The notes beneath the pieces were generated by a model, which saw only the letters and a program-made list of their open reading frames with translations, was not told the origin of the DNA and ran no database searches. Position numbers and translations under genes: made by a program. Shown here piece by piece: positions 53,405 to 64,000 of a stretch of 64,000 nucleotides of DNA (the stretch's first letter is position 1; every line of letters begins with the position of its first letter). The stretch spans positions 2,480,001 to 2,544,000 of the forward strand of contig NZ_JAMBMT010000001.1 in NCBI RefSeq assembly GCF_040371085.1, given 5' to 3'. Source of the stretch: Psychrobacter sp. AH5 (GTDB lineage Bacteria; Pseudomonadota; Gammaproteobacteria; Pseudomonadales; Moraxellaceae).

Positions 53405-53575
53405 GTCACCAATGAGCGGTGGCAGATACTTCGAATTATTAGTAAAAGCGATAGGGTTTACCAGCTCAACTTGCGCTTGTTTTAGACTCTCAGTGCTACT
53501 AGGTTGCTGAAAAAACAAATAGCTAATCAGCACCGCAGCATTGACTAAAATCAGTCCGCCAAACACATAAGGCAT
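53396..53575 (-). CDS. 59-aa single-pass membrane protein
   Basis: A small gene of 59 codons. The ATG at 53575 is preceded by AAAGGAG at eight bases, a strong ribosome binding site. The peptide has one hydrophobic segment (about residues 4-22, VFGGLILVNAAVLISYLFF), then a polar, probably periplasmic tail with Q-Q-P-S-S-T and a C-terminal N-N-S-K-Y-L-P-P-L. No family is recognised. It lies between envZ (convergent, end to end) and bfmS (same strand, ending 109 bases upstream). A role with either kinase is a tempting inference only. Confidence 0.62.
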   Translation of the reverse strand: MPYVFGGLILVNAAVLISYLFFQQPSSTESLKQAQVELVNPIAFTNNSKYLPPLIGDKE

Positions 53576-53683
53576 GTTCTATTCTCCTTTGTTTTGTCAA
53601 ACACTCTAATTGAGCTTATGCAGCAAGCAAGCCTGTCTATTGATTAAGCTATCTATTTATTAAACTATTTTAGCTTAGTAGCC

Positions 53684-55369
53684 TTACTCCTCAAAGCTAC
53701 GCTCGCTTTTTTCTTGCGTAATCTGGTCAGCGGCTATCGTTTGCGTAAGCGGTTTGATAGGCCAAGTCATAATAAAACGAGCGCCGCCAAGCTCCGGGCT
53801 TTCATCAACGCTCATACTACCATTGAACCAAAAAGCAATCCGCGAGACGATAGAGAGTCCCAAACCATAACCGCCCGAAGCGCGAGTACGACTGTCATCT
53901 AAGCGCGCAAAGGGAATAAATACTTTTTCGCGATCTGCCTCCGGAATACCTTGGCCATCATCTTCGACACTGACAAAGGCATTGCCCTTTTTGACCCAAG
54001 CGCTAATAACAATAGTACCCTCGGCATAACGTAGCGCATTACCTGCCAGGTTTTGAATAACGCGGTGTAAGTAGCGACGATCGGCGACAGCTGTCACCTT
54101 GCTATTAGGCGGATTACCCACAACCTTGATATCTTTACCTAAAGCATTGGTTTCGCGGACGATTTGCTCAATTAATTCTTTGAGATTAACGGATTCTAAA
54201 TCAAGCTTAGGAGAGCCTTCTTCTAACTTGGCGTAGGTCAAAATCTCATCGATCAAGCCGTTGAGCGCCTCGATATCTTCATCGATATAATCTCGCTGCA
54301 TAAACCTTGAATCTTCATCCTCAGTATCTGCCAGCATATCGACGGCAAAACGGATACGAGCAACTGGGGTTCGCAGCTCATGCGATACCGCTCGGGTCAG
54401 CTCGCGCTGTGATTCAATCAAGCGTTTGATATGCGAGGTCATAGCGTTAAACGTCGCTGAAAGCCGAGCTATCTCGTCTTGGCCAATGACCTGCACTTGA
54501 ATATCCAGATTACCATCACTGACCTCATTGACCCCGACCTGAATTAGCTGTAATTTGCGCTCAAGCGGGAAAATAAGGGCATAGACTCCTAGACTGATTA
54601 AGAACATACTAATCAGTACCATACTGATAATAAGATTGAGCGGAAACCAATTAAATAAAGGCACTGGTCCCATCAAAATCGCCATATCGTTTATCTCAGA
54701 GGGGATCACAATCTTAATCGACGAGTTGCCTTGGCTATTATTACTATCTTCTAGCAAAATAACCACTTCATCACGGCGCAGGCGCGCCAATTGATCATCA
54801 TCCAAATTGAGAGTATCTATTGCACTTAGTGATAGCGGATAAGAGAATTTTTCTTCAAGCTCCGCCAAACGCGCTCGCTTTTCAGGCAAAGTGATGTAGT
54901 AAGACAAATCATCTAATAAAAATACCGCCATAGCTCGCACTTGTTGCTCACTAACCTGCGATATTCTAACGGTCAATACCTTACTGCTATCGGGTAAGCG
55001 GTGGTAAACATCAGCGTAAGTCGGCTGAGTCATATAGCGTACTACTGTTTGACCTTTTTCAAACCGGCGTAGCTCACTGGCACTAAAATCAATCTTCTCT
55101 ATCGGTACTATACGAAAAGTCGAGCCAAATAGGCTGCTGGCATCTGATAGCCAATACTCGCGCTGAGTTTCAGTCTCTTGATGAGCTAGGCCTTCACTAA
55201 CTAAATAAAAAGCGCCGGTTGCCATATTTTCGCGGTAAGACTGCATGCGTTCTTGATTGATAGTATCCATCAATAACTGCGCAAATAACGCTACACATAA
55301 ACAGACTAACAATAGTCCGGCATAGATTCGAACGAAGATACTGTGTTTTAGAGAGAAGACTAGTGACAT
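53684..55369 (-). CDS. bfmS: BfmS-type sensor histidine kinase
   Basis: A 561-residue inner-membrane kinase resembling Acinetobacter BfmS and RstB. Two membrane helices (about 10-35 and 245-270) enclose a large periplasmic domain. A HAMP domain follows (FPLERKLQLIQVGVNEVSDG), the H-box is RAVSHELRTPVARIRFAVDML (His330), then the N-box NLAGNALRYAEG and the G-boxes VEDDGQGIPEADREKVF and SGGYGLGLSIVSRI. The start is taken at ATG 55369; a TTG at 55384 is an alternative and neither has a strong ribosome binding site. bfmR lies upstream on the same strand, separated by a terminator. Confidence 0.88.
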   Translation of the reverse strand: MSLVFSLKHSIFVRIYAGLLLVCLCVALFAQLLMDTINQERMQSYRENMATGAFYLVSEGLAHQETETQREYWLSDASSLFGSTFRIVPIEKIDFSASELRRFEKGQTVVRYMTQPTYADVYHRLPDSSKVLTVRISQVSEQQVRAMAVFLLDDLSYYITLPEKRARLAELEEKFSYPLSLSAIDTLNLDDDQLARLRRDEVVILLEDSNNSQGNSSIKIVIPSEINDMAILMGPVPLFNWFPLNLIISMVLISMFLISLGVYALIFPLERKLQLIQVGVNEVSDGNLDIQVQVIGQDEIARLSATFNAMTSHIKRLIESQRELTRAVSHELRTPVARIRFAVDMLADTEDEDSRFMQRDYIDEDIEALNGLIDEILTYAKLEEGSPKLDLESVNLKELIEQIVRETNALGKDIKVVGNPPNSKVTAVADRRYLHRVIQNLAGNALRYAEGTIVISAWVKKGNAFVSVEDDGQGIPEADREKVFIPFARLDDSRTRASGGYGLGLSIVSRIAFWFNGSMSVDESPELGGARFIMTWPIKPLTQTIAADQITQEKSERSFEE

Positions 55370-55541
55370 AGTTGCCGTGACCAAACCATTGAATGATGAT
55401 TTTGAGTAAAAATTGCTGTTGCTATTCTATAGTAACACCAGCAAAGATGTTAGAGATAGATGCATTAAAATGCCTTAATTAAAGCGTGATTAAAATCCCT
55501 AACTTCATTTGTAAGCGCAAAAAGTAAAACTTAATCATAAA

Positions 55542-55564
55542 AAAACCAGCACAGTGCTGGTTTT
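55542..55564 (-). terminator. Terminator between bfmR and bfmS
   Basis: The minus-strand arms AAAACCAGCA and TGCTGGTTTT (55564-55555 and 55551-55542) enclose a three-base loop, followed by a T-run. It lies about 40 bases past the bfmR stop and 170 before bfmS, so it should separate or attenuate the two. Confidence 0.85.
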
Positions 55565-55600
55565 AATATGAAAATGAATAAAATTTATTACTAAAAAAGC

Positions 55601-56317
55601 TTAGTTGCCTTCTTTGACAAATAGATAGCCTTTGCTACGCACCGTCTTGATACGTTTTGGGTTTTCTGGATCGTCACCAATCTTTGGACGAATGCGTGAG
55701 ATACGCACGTCAATAGAGCGATCTTGACCGTCGTATTCGATACCGCGTAGACGCTCAAAGATATCTTCACGAGACAAGATACGGCCTGCGTTCGAAGCTA
55801 ACAACCATAGCAGGTCATATTCAGCACTAGTAAAGTCTACTAGCTCATCACCTAGATTGACTGAACGTCCGCCGTTATCGATAACTAGCTCACCGAACTC
55901 TAGACGCTGCGGTACATCTTCTGATGGCGCGTTTTCTGAGCGGCGCAGTAAAGCGCGAATACGGGCCAATAGTACGCGAGGCTGAGCAGGCTTAGCGACA
56001 TAATCATCCGCACCCATCTCTAGGCCTAGTACCTGATCCATATCTTCGGTGCGCGCCGTCAGCATAAGGATTGGGTTTTGGTAATGGGGACGGACTTCAC
56101 GGCAAACCGTTAAGCCATCGCTACCTGGTAGCATCACATCCAATACCACTAGATCCGGTTGCTCATTGACAATACGACGAATAGCGCGGTTGCCATCCGT
56201 TTCAATTGCTACTTCTAAGCCATTTTTAACCAAGTAGTCTTGGGTCAACATAGCTAGACGCTCATCGTCCTCAACGATTAAAATTCGAGGGGTGTTGTCG
56301 TCATCAGTTGTTGTCAT
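55601..56317 (-). CDS. bfmR: Response regulator BfmR
   Basis: A 238-residue OmpR-family regulator nearly identical in conserved blocks to Acinetobacter baumannii BfmR (RstA-like), which governs envelope stress, capsule and biofilm genes. A receiver domain carries phosphoacceptor Asp60 in VVLDVMLPGSDG, with Lys in DDYVAKPAQPR. A winged-helix domain follows, with VDFTSAEYDLLWLLASNAGRILSRE and the recognition segment RGIEYDGQDRSIDVRISRIRPKIGDDPENPKRI. The gene is followed by a strong terminator and then bfmS. Its upstream spacer is long. Confidence 0.93.
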   Translation of the reverse strand: MTTTDDDNTPRILIVEDDERLAMLTQDYLVKNGLEVAIETDGNRAIRRIVNEQPDLVVLDVMLPGSDGLTVCREVRPHYQNPILMLTARTEDMDQVLGLEMGADDYVAKPAQPRVLLARIRALLRRSENAPSEDVPQRLEFGELVIDNGGRSVNLGDELVDFTSAEYDLLWLLASNAGRILSREDIFERLRGIEYDGQDRSIDVRISRIRPKIGDDPENPKRIKTVRSKGYLFVKEGN

Positions 56318-56825
56318 CGTTATATCCTCTAATACATCTAAATTAAAAACGGTAAAGGTGAAGCGAAAAAACCATTATCAAGAAAAAGTAGCCTAGACAA
56401 AAAACAGATTATCTATAGTTCATATGTCCGTATATTTTTGTTTATTTGAACGGTTCAATCTACGCAAGCTAGTATACTACTAAAGCTATATCTTACCCTA
56501 CTATAGCTTATTGTTATTAACAAAACCTATAAACAACCCTGCATAAAATATTAGTTTACGTCCAATAAAAAGCATATTTTATCTTTTTGAAGCATCACAA
56601 CTAATCACTTTAGAACATTTATCGATAATACAGATAGATTGTTACCTTAGCTCAATATTATGAGCGTAAAGTTATTAGCTTAATAATATAACCAAAACTT
56701 GTGCTTACTGCTAGTCTGTTTTAGCTTAAATAACCCGCTAGTTCTATTGTTTGATAAATTATTGAATCATTTGCCTCTTTATTTCAATATAACGGCAAAA
56801 GAGCATAAATCAGCAAAATCAACAC
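56318..56825. other. Spacer upstream of bfmR, at the end of the atp operon
   Basis: About 510 AT-rich bases that should contain the bfmR promoter and, at its right end, the atp operon terminator (listed separately). No ORF with a ribosome binding site or RNA gene was recognised. Confidence 0.5.
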
Positions 56826-56855
56826 AAAAAAAACAGCCCCGGTGGACTGTTTTTT
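56826..56855 (-). terminator. Terminator of the atp operon
   Basis: On the minus strand AACAGTCC pairs with GGGCTGTT (56851-56844 and 56839-56832; one G-U), followed by a T8-like run. It lies about 60 bases past the atpC stop. Confidence 0.8.
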
Positions 56856-56911
56856 GAAAAGTAAATGATTAGCTGATAACTATTAAAATAAGCGGGCTAA
56901 AATAAACCTAT

Positions 56912-57328
56912 TTAAGAGCGGTTTTTGTACTTACGAATCGTTTGTAGCTGAGCCACTGATTCGGCTAAAGAGGCTAACGCAGCGTTAGTCTGTAGCGTAT
57001 CAGTCTGGTTGACTAGCATCTGTTCCGCTTGACGACGAGCTTCGACAATCTTACTTTCATCAAGATTATGCGCGCGCATTGCGGTATCCGCTAGGACGGT
57101 AACCATTTTTGGCTGTACTTCTAACACACCACCAGAAACGTAAATAACTTCCTCAGCACCATCTGGCGTTTGTACCCGCATTGAGCCGGGCTTTAATAAG
57201 GTAATCAACGGCGTATGGCCTGGCAACACACCGATTTCGCCTTCACTACCAGTAGCGATAAGCATGCTTATCTCACCTGAATATAACTCTTCACGAGCAC
57301 TTACGACGCGGCATTGTAAAGTTGCCAT
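56912..57328 (-). CDS. atpC: ATP synthase epsilon subunit
   Basis: A 138-residue F1 regulatory subunit of the central stalk. Family blocks are LQCRVVSAREELYSG, then GSEGEIGVLPGHTPLITLLKPG and VSGGVLEVQPKMVTVLADTA in the beta sandwich, then two C-terminal helices. Its length matches E. coli AtpC (139). It is the last gene of the atp operon, 99 bases after atpD, and ends before a terminator. Confidence 0.96.
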   Translation of the reverse strand: MATLQCRVVSAREELYSGEISMLIATGSEGEIGVLPGHTPLITLLKPGSMRVQTPDGAEEVIYVSGGVLEVQPKMVTVLADTAMRAHNLDESKIVEARRQAEQMLVNQTDTLQTNAALASLAESVAQLQTIRKYKNRS

Positions 57329-57427
57329 AATTCATTCCTTCTTATATAAATGAGCTAGTTAATATTTGAGCAATCATTGCAACTACAAAAAGGTATTTAT
57401 TGCTGCAATGATTGTCTATCAATTAGC

Positions 57428-58879
<1,452 letters not shown>

Positions 58880-58899
58880 CTATATATGGTTGTAGTCAA

Positions 58900-59781
58900 T
58901 TATGAAACAGCAGCAGCACCGCCAACGATTTCCGAGATCTCTCGGGTAATCGCCGCTTGACGCAGCTTGTTATAAACCAACTGTAAATCGTTAATTAGGT
59001 CACCAGCATTATCAGTTGCTGCTTTCATAGCAACCATACGTGAAGACTGTTCAGAAGCAATATTTTCCATGACCGCTTGATAAACGATCGATTCAATATA
59101 GCGTCCCAATAATTCGTCAATCAAAGTTTTGACATCAGGCTCGTAGATATAATCCCAGCTAAGCTCAGTTTGCATGCCACTTGCATCGCTACTGAACGAA
59201 CCCTCTGGTAAAGGTACCAGCTGATTGACCGTTGGCTTTTGCGTCATAGCGTTGACGAACTGGTTATAGACCACATAGATACGATCTATCTGCCCATTGC
59301 TATAGTCATCAAGCATCGCTTGTACTGGTGAGTTAATCTGCTCAAAGGTCGGCTTGTCGCCATAGTCAGTAACCGCTGCGGTAACTTTACCACCAAAGGT
59401 TTTGAAAAAGCTGACGCCTTTAGAGCCGATAACGGCAAATTCGGCCGCTACTGATTGCTCTTCATAGCTTTGAATGTTTTTTGATAGCGCTTTAAACAAG
59501 TTAATGTTCAAACCACCCGCAAGGCCACGATCGGAGGTGATAACAATATAGCCCACTCTCTCGACCGGACGCGCTACCATATAAGGGTGTTTATAATCTG
59601 ATGAGGCATGTACCAAATGCGAGATAACCCGGCGCATACTATCGGCGTACGGGCGACCCACTTCCATGCGCTCTTGGGCACGGCGCATCTTACTCGCAGC
59701 GACCATTTGCATAGCACGAGTAATCTTCTGGGTACTTTTAATACTGGTGACTTTGGCACGTATCTCTTTTAAGCTTGCCAT
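58900..59781 (-). CDS. atpG: ATP synthase gamma subunit
   Basis: The central rotor shaft of F1, 293 residues (E. coli 287). It begins with the N-terminal helix [36 protein letters not shown], contains [17 protein letters not shown], and ends with the C-terminal helix [37 protein letters not shown]. The gap to atpA upstream is 297 bases, far larger than the other gaps in the operon. Confidence 0.97.
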   Translation of the reverse strand: MASLKEIRAKVTSIKSTQKITRAMQMVAASKMRRAQERMEVGRPYADSMRRVISHLVHASSDYKHPYMVARPVERVGYIVITSDRGLAGGLNINLFKALSKNIQSYEEQSVAAEFAVIGSKGVSFFKTFGGKVTAAVTDYGDKPTFEQINSPVQAMLDDYSNGQIDRIYVVYNQFVNAMTQKPTVNQLVPLPEGSFSSDASGMQTELSWDYIYEPDVKTLIDELLGRYIESIVYQAVMENIASEQSSRMVAMKAATDNAGDLINDLQLVYNKLRQAAITREISEIVGGAAAVS

Positions 59782-60078
59782 AATGATTCCAATATAAGAG
59801 GGTTAAAAAGCATTGGCGTATGCGACAGTTGGTTACTATTTAACATAAAATGTTAGCTAATATCTTTGATATTGTAGCATTACGCGATCTTAGACCGAGG
59901 TTGATTAGCATAATGGCGCTATTGTCTTAGCAAAAAACTTAACAGAAATTTCACCAGACAACGCGCCACTATGTAAGCTCACAAAGGAGCGCTAACCTGC
60001 TCAGCTTAACCCATTAACTTAGTAATTACTAACTTGGTATGTGTTAACTCAATTATCGTTAACTCAGCTTTTATTCAC
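59782..60078. other. Unusually long atpA-atpG intergenic gap with hairpins
   Basis: A gap of 297 bases inside the atp operon, where neighbours are 13-141 bases apart. Two adjacent perfect hairpins are present: TAACAT-AAA-ATGTTA (59841-59855) and AATATC-TTT-GATATT (59859-59873). The atpA-proximal third repeats TTAACT-like words (for example near 60017 and 60058). No ORF with a ribosome binding site was found. An internal promoter or an mRNA-processing element is possible. Confidence 0.45.
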
Positions 60079-61623
60079 TTAGTAACTGTGGTTTTGTTTG
60101 AAAGTCTCAAGTGAAGACTTCAAACGAGCAGCAATATCATCATTATAATTTGCAGTATCGTCGATCTCTTTCATCAAGTCGCTTTGCTCGTCATGCATAT
60201 AACGCAAGTAAGCTTCTTCAAAAGCACCGATCTTCTCTACTGGCACGTCTGCTAAGAACCCTTCGTTAGAAGCGTAGATAACTGCCGCTTGCTCAGAGAT
60301 TGACATCGGCTGATATTGCTTTTGTTTCATAAGCTCAGTGACGCGCTCACCGTGATCTAGCTGCTCGCGAGTCGCGTCATCAAGATCTGAAGCAAACTGA
60401 GCAAATGCTGCTAGTTCACGATACTGAGCTAGTGCGGTACGAATACCACCAGAGAGCTTTTTGATGATCTTAGTCTGCGCGGCGCCGCCCACACGTGATA
60501 CCGAGATACCAGCGTTAACAGCCGGACGGATACCTGAGGCAAATAAACTAGACTCTAAGAAGATCTGACCATCGGTGATCGAGATCACGTTAGTCGGTAC
60601 GAAGGCTGAGACGTCACCGGCTTGGGTTTCAATAATAGGTAGCGCAGTTAATGAGCCGGTTTTACCTTTTACTTCGCCATTAGTGAAGTTCTCGACATAG
60701 TCGGCGTTGACGCGTGAAGCACGCTCAAGTAGACGTGAATGTAGATAGAAGACATCCCCTGGATAAGCTTCACGGCCTGGCGGACGACGTAGTAGTAGTG
60801 AGATTTGGCGATAAGCAACCGCTTGTTTTGATAAGTCATCAAAGACAATCAGTGCATCTTCGCCGCGGTCACGGAAGTACTCGCCCATGGTACAACCTGA
60901 GTACGGTGCGATGTACTGTAATGCTGCAGGCTCTGAAGCGGAAGCAACGACAACAGTGGTGTATTCTAAAGCGCCAGTCTGCTCAAGCTTACGCACGACG
61001 TTAGCAATCGTTGAGCGTTTTTGACCGATAGCGACATAGACACACTTAATGCCAGAGGTTTTCTGCGCAATAATAGCATCGATAGCCATCGCCGTTTTAC
61101 CAGTCTGACGGTCACCAATGATAAGCTCACGCTGACCACGACCGATTGGAATCATGGTATCAACGGCTTTATAGCCAGTCATCACGGGCTGATCTACCGA
61201 TTGACGGTCGATAACGCCTGGAGCGATTTTTTCGACTTTATCGGTCATTTTGGCATTGATAGGACCTTTGCCATCGATAGGGTTTCCTAAAGCATCAACA
61301 ACGCGGCCTAATAGCTCAGGACCTACCGGTACTTCAAGAATACGACCCGTACAATAAGCCTTTTGGCCTTCTTGTAATTGTAGATAATCACCAAGTACGA
61401 CTGCGCCAACAGAATCACGCTCTAAGTTAAGCGCCATACCGTAGATTTCGCCTTCAAACTCAATCATTTCGCCGTACATGGCATCTTCAAGACCATGAAT
61501 TTGCACAATACCGTCAGATACTTTGACGATAGTGCCTTCATTCTTTGCAGTTGCGCCTGCATCAAGGTCTTGAATACGCTGCTTAATCAGATTACTGATT
61601 TCCGCTGGATTCAGTTGTTGCAT
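60079..61623 (-). CDS. atpA: ATP synthase alpha subunit
   Basis: The non-catalytic nucleotide-binding F1 subunit, 514 residues (E. coli 513). The Walker A motif is [15 protein letters not shown], Walker B is [18 protein letters not shown], and the arginine finger lies in [11 protein letters not shown]. The N-terminal [10 protein letters not shown] segment contacts the delta subunit. It follows atpH by 95 bases. Confidence 0.97.
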   Translation of the reverse strand: MQQLNPAEISNLIKQRIQDLDAGATAKNEGTIVKVSDGIVQIHGLEDAMYGEMIEFEGEIYGMALNLERDSVGAVVLGDYLQLQEGQKAYCTGRILEVPVGPELLGRVVDALGNPIDGKGPINAKMTDKVEKIAPGVIDRQSVDQPVMTGYKAVDTMIPIGRGQRELIIGDRQTGKTAMAIDAIIAQKTSGIKCVYVAIGQKRSTIANVVRKLEQTGALEYTTVVVASASEPAALQYIAPYSGCTMGEYFRDRGEDALIVFDDLSKQAVAYRQISLLLRRPPGREAYPGDVFYLHSRLLERASRVNADYVENFTNGEVKGKTGSLTALPIIETQAGDVSAFVPTNVISITDGQIFLESSLFASGIRPAVNAGISVSRVGGAAQTKIIKKLSGGIRTALAQYRELAAFAQFASDLDDATREQLDHGERVTELMKQKQYQPMSISEQAAVIYASNEGFLADVPVEKIGAFEEAYLRYMHDEQSDLMKEIDDTANYNDDIAARLKSSLETFKQNHSY

Positions 61624-61718
61624 TGCCTTGTTTCCTTTAATTTATGATAACTCGCTCGCGTGCTTAAATGCTCTTACTATCACGCAGGCTATAATCAGCG
61701 CTGCGCTTATGACTGGCA

Positions 61719-62342
61719 TTAGGCCGTTAGCTGTGTTTTTAACTGTTGTAACTTGCCGCGCATCGAATCATCGATAATTTTGTCACCGACTTTGATCGTA
61801 GCGCCTGCTAATAGACTCGGGTCAACCGTTTCGTGAATGACTACACTAGCATTAAGCGAAGCTGCCAGACGCGTTTGAAACATCTCGCGTTGGGCGTCGG
61901 TCAATGGATAAGCGGTAGTCACATAAGCATCAAGCTGCTTTAGGCTAACGGCTTTGTGACGACGATAATGCTCATAAACTTCAGGAAGCAAAGCAAGACG
62001 CTCTTGCTCTGCCAACTGCTTTACAAAGTTGTTGAGCGCTGGTGACACTGCCGGATAGCTGATAGTGCCGTCATTATGAGCGCCGTTATGGTTCGCTAAT
62101 AATTGCTTAAAAGCAGAATCATCATCACTAGCTACTTGCGAGTCATAAAGATCAACCAAAGCAGCTGACTTATGCTCAGCGGTAACCGCTGGGTTCTCTA
62201 GCCAGTTAAGAAACGCTTTGTCATTGACAATTTGACTAGCGATAAACAAGAAATTTTCCCACTCGTTTACAGCCCCGTTTTCATTGGCATAGTCAAACGC
62301 GGCTCTAGCGTAGGGTCGTGCTAAGGTTGATAGGTCAGCCAT
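61719..62342 (-). CDS. atpH: ATP synthase delta subunit
   Basis: The peripheral-stalk subunit joining F1 to the b dimer. It begins with the typical [13 protein letters not shown] helix and ends with the [38 protein letters not shown] segment. At 207 residues it is about 30 longer than E. coli AtpH (177): an insert around residues 70-103 (Asp/Asn/His-rich, with NHNGAHNDG) lies in the N-terminal helical domain. It is followed by atpA. Confidence 0.94.
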   Translation of the reverse strand: MADLSTLARPYARAAFDYANENGAVNEWENFLFIASQIVNDKAFLNWLENPAVTAEHKSAALVDLYDSQVASDDDSAFKQLLANHNGAHNDGTISYPAVSPALNNFVKQLAEQERLALLPEVYEHYRRHKAVSLKQLDAYVTTAYPLTDAQREMFQTRLAASLNASVVIHETVDPSLLAGATIKVGDKIIDDSMRGKLQQLKTQLTA

Positions 62343-62355
62343 TATATCCTCACAG

Positions 62356-62826
62356 TTACAGCTTTGCCGCCAGTTGGTCTAACATGCTAGCATGCTTTTG
62401 CATATCGACTCTATCTTGCAAAATCTTTTCAGCACCAAGGACAGAAAGTTCAGCGACTTGAGCACGCAATGACTCGCGAGCTTGATTGATCTCTTGATCA
62501 ATGGCCGCTTGGGCTTGCTGACGGATACGCTCACCTTCTATTTGGGCTTGTGATTTAGCATCTTCAACCAGTTGGTTGGCGCTCTTATTCGCTTGTTCAA
62601 TCAAGGCAGCGGCTTTAGTCTTAGCAAGATCAAGCTCTTGCTGGACGTCCTGCTCTGCCGTTGCCAAGTCAGCTTTTGCTTTTTCGGCGGCATTCAAGCC
62701 CTCAGCGATTTTACGCTGACGATCATTGATAGCGCCGATAAGTGGTGGCCACACGAACTTCATGCAAAAAACCACAAATATTGCAAAAGCAATGGCTTGA
62801 CCGACGATGGTAAAATTGATGTTCAC
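62356..62826 (-). CDS. atpF: ATP synthase subunit b
   Basis: The 156-residue peripheral-stalk subunit, the same length as in E. coli. One N-terminal membrane helix ([29 protein letters not shown]) is followed by a long charged coiled coil (about 28-156) with the conserved [13 protein letters not shown] and [19 protein letters not shown] segments. It ends 13 bases before atpH. Confidence 0.96.
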   Translation of the reverse strand: MNINFTIVGQAIAFAIFVVFCMKFVWPPLIGAINDRQRKIAEGLNAAEKAKADLATAEQDVQQELDLAKTKAAALIEQANKSANQLVEDAKSQAQIEGERIRQQAQAAIDQEINQARESLRAQVAELSVLGAEKILQDRVDMQKHASMLDQLAAKL

Positions 62827-62967
62827 GTGATCACCTCTTTGTTAATGAAAAATCAGTTTCATTGATCCTGTCCAACCGTCAAACTCTGCATAACTTATTG
62901 CTTGTACCTTCAAAACACCAAGATAAACAAATTATGACGGTTAAACATTTACAACTGAGCTTTCTGA

Positions 62968-63228
<261 letters not shown>

Positions 63229-63249
63229 TTATGCCTATTGAATGTCTAA

Positions 63250-63999
<750 letters not shown>

Positions 64000-64000
64000 A

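Overview
The window reads as chromosome of a gammaproteobacterium of the family Moraxellaceae, most likely Psychrobacter. Four things point there: a response regulator/kinase pair very close to Acinetobacter BfmR/BfmS, the dapA-bamC-purC and rpsP-rimM-trmD-rplS gene orders, a membrane fatty-acid desaturase with its own reductase, and a moderately AT-rich composition with long AT-rich spacers. No rRNA, tRNA, CRISPR array or prophage was seen. Both ends cut genes: a molybdopterin oxidoreductase on the left and atpB on the right.

Layout. 1-5.3 kb: molybdopterin oxidoreductase, CsbD stress protein, two related small lipoproteins, a YqfO/NIF3-like protein and a 3-methyladenine DNA glycosylase. 5.45-6.3 kb: an IS5-family insertion sequence with a frame-broken transposase. 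6.4-10.2 kb: purC, a BamC-like mini-lipoprotein, dapA and an HtrA protease. 10.8-19.7 kb: a Na+/H+ antiporter, then tmk, mltG and pabC, split by an AT-rich cassette holding a DpnI-like methyl-directed endonuclease, an unknown gene and a DpnD-like gene; then a lipoprotein and aroE. 19.8-29.6 kb: a FUSC transporter, an acyl-CoA dehydrogenase, a PliG-like secreted protein, a CHMI-like tautomerase, ybaK, plsB and ettA. 30-37.8 kb: a ferredoxin-type reductase with a fatty-acid desaturase, a GNAT-like protein, an atypical pterin dehydratase homologue, a DUF1328 protein, a saccharopine-dehydrogenase-like reductase and two secreted proteins. 37.9-49 kb: tex and ompR (divergent), exoD, a YbiI-like zinc finger, yciK-mupP-ubiG, dsbA, a DUF3360 membrane protein and a DUF4442 protein. 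49.1-56.3 kb: rplS-trmD-rimM-rpsP, envZ, a 59-aa membrane protein, and bfmS/bfmR. 56.9-64 kb: the F1Fo ATP synthase operon.

How the genes work together. Envelope biology dominates: Bam and HtrA factors, MltG and MupP (peptidoglycan), PlsB and the desaturase (membrane lipid), DsbA, OmpR/EnvZ and BfmR/BfmS. OmpR and EnvZ lie about 10.4 kb apart instead of forming an operon. The most notable accessory element is the dpnI-orfX-dpnD cassette, which predicts that the host does not methylate adenine in GATC and destroys DNA from Dam-positive sources. Two small membrane-protein genes (30 and 59 aa) with strong ribosome binding sites, several tandem repeats and some structured spacers are also recorded.
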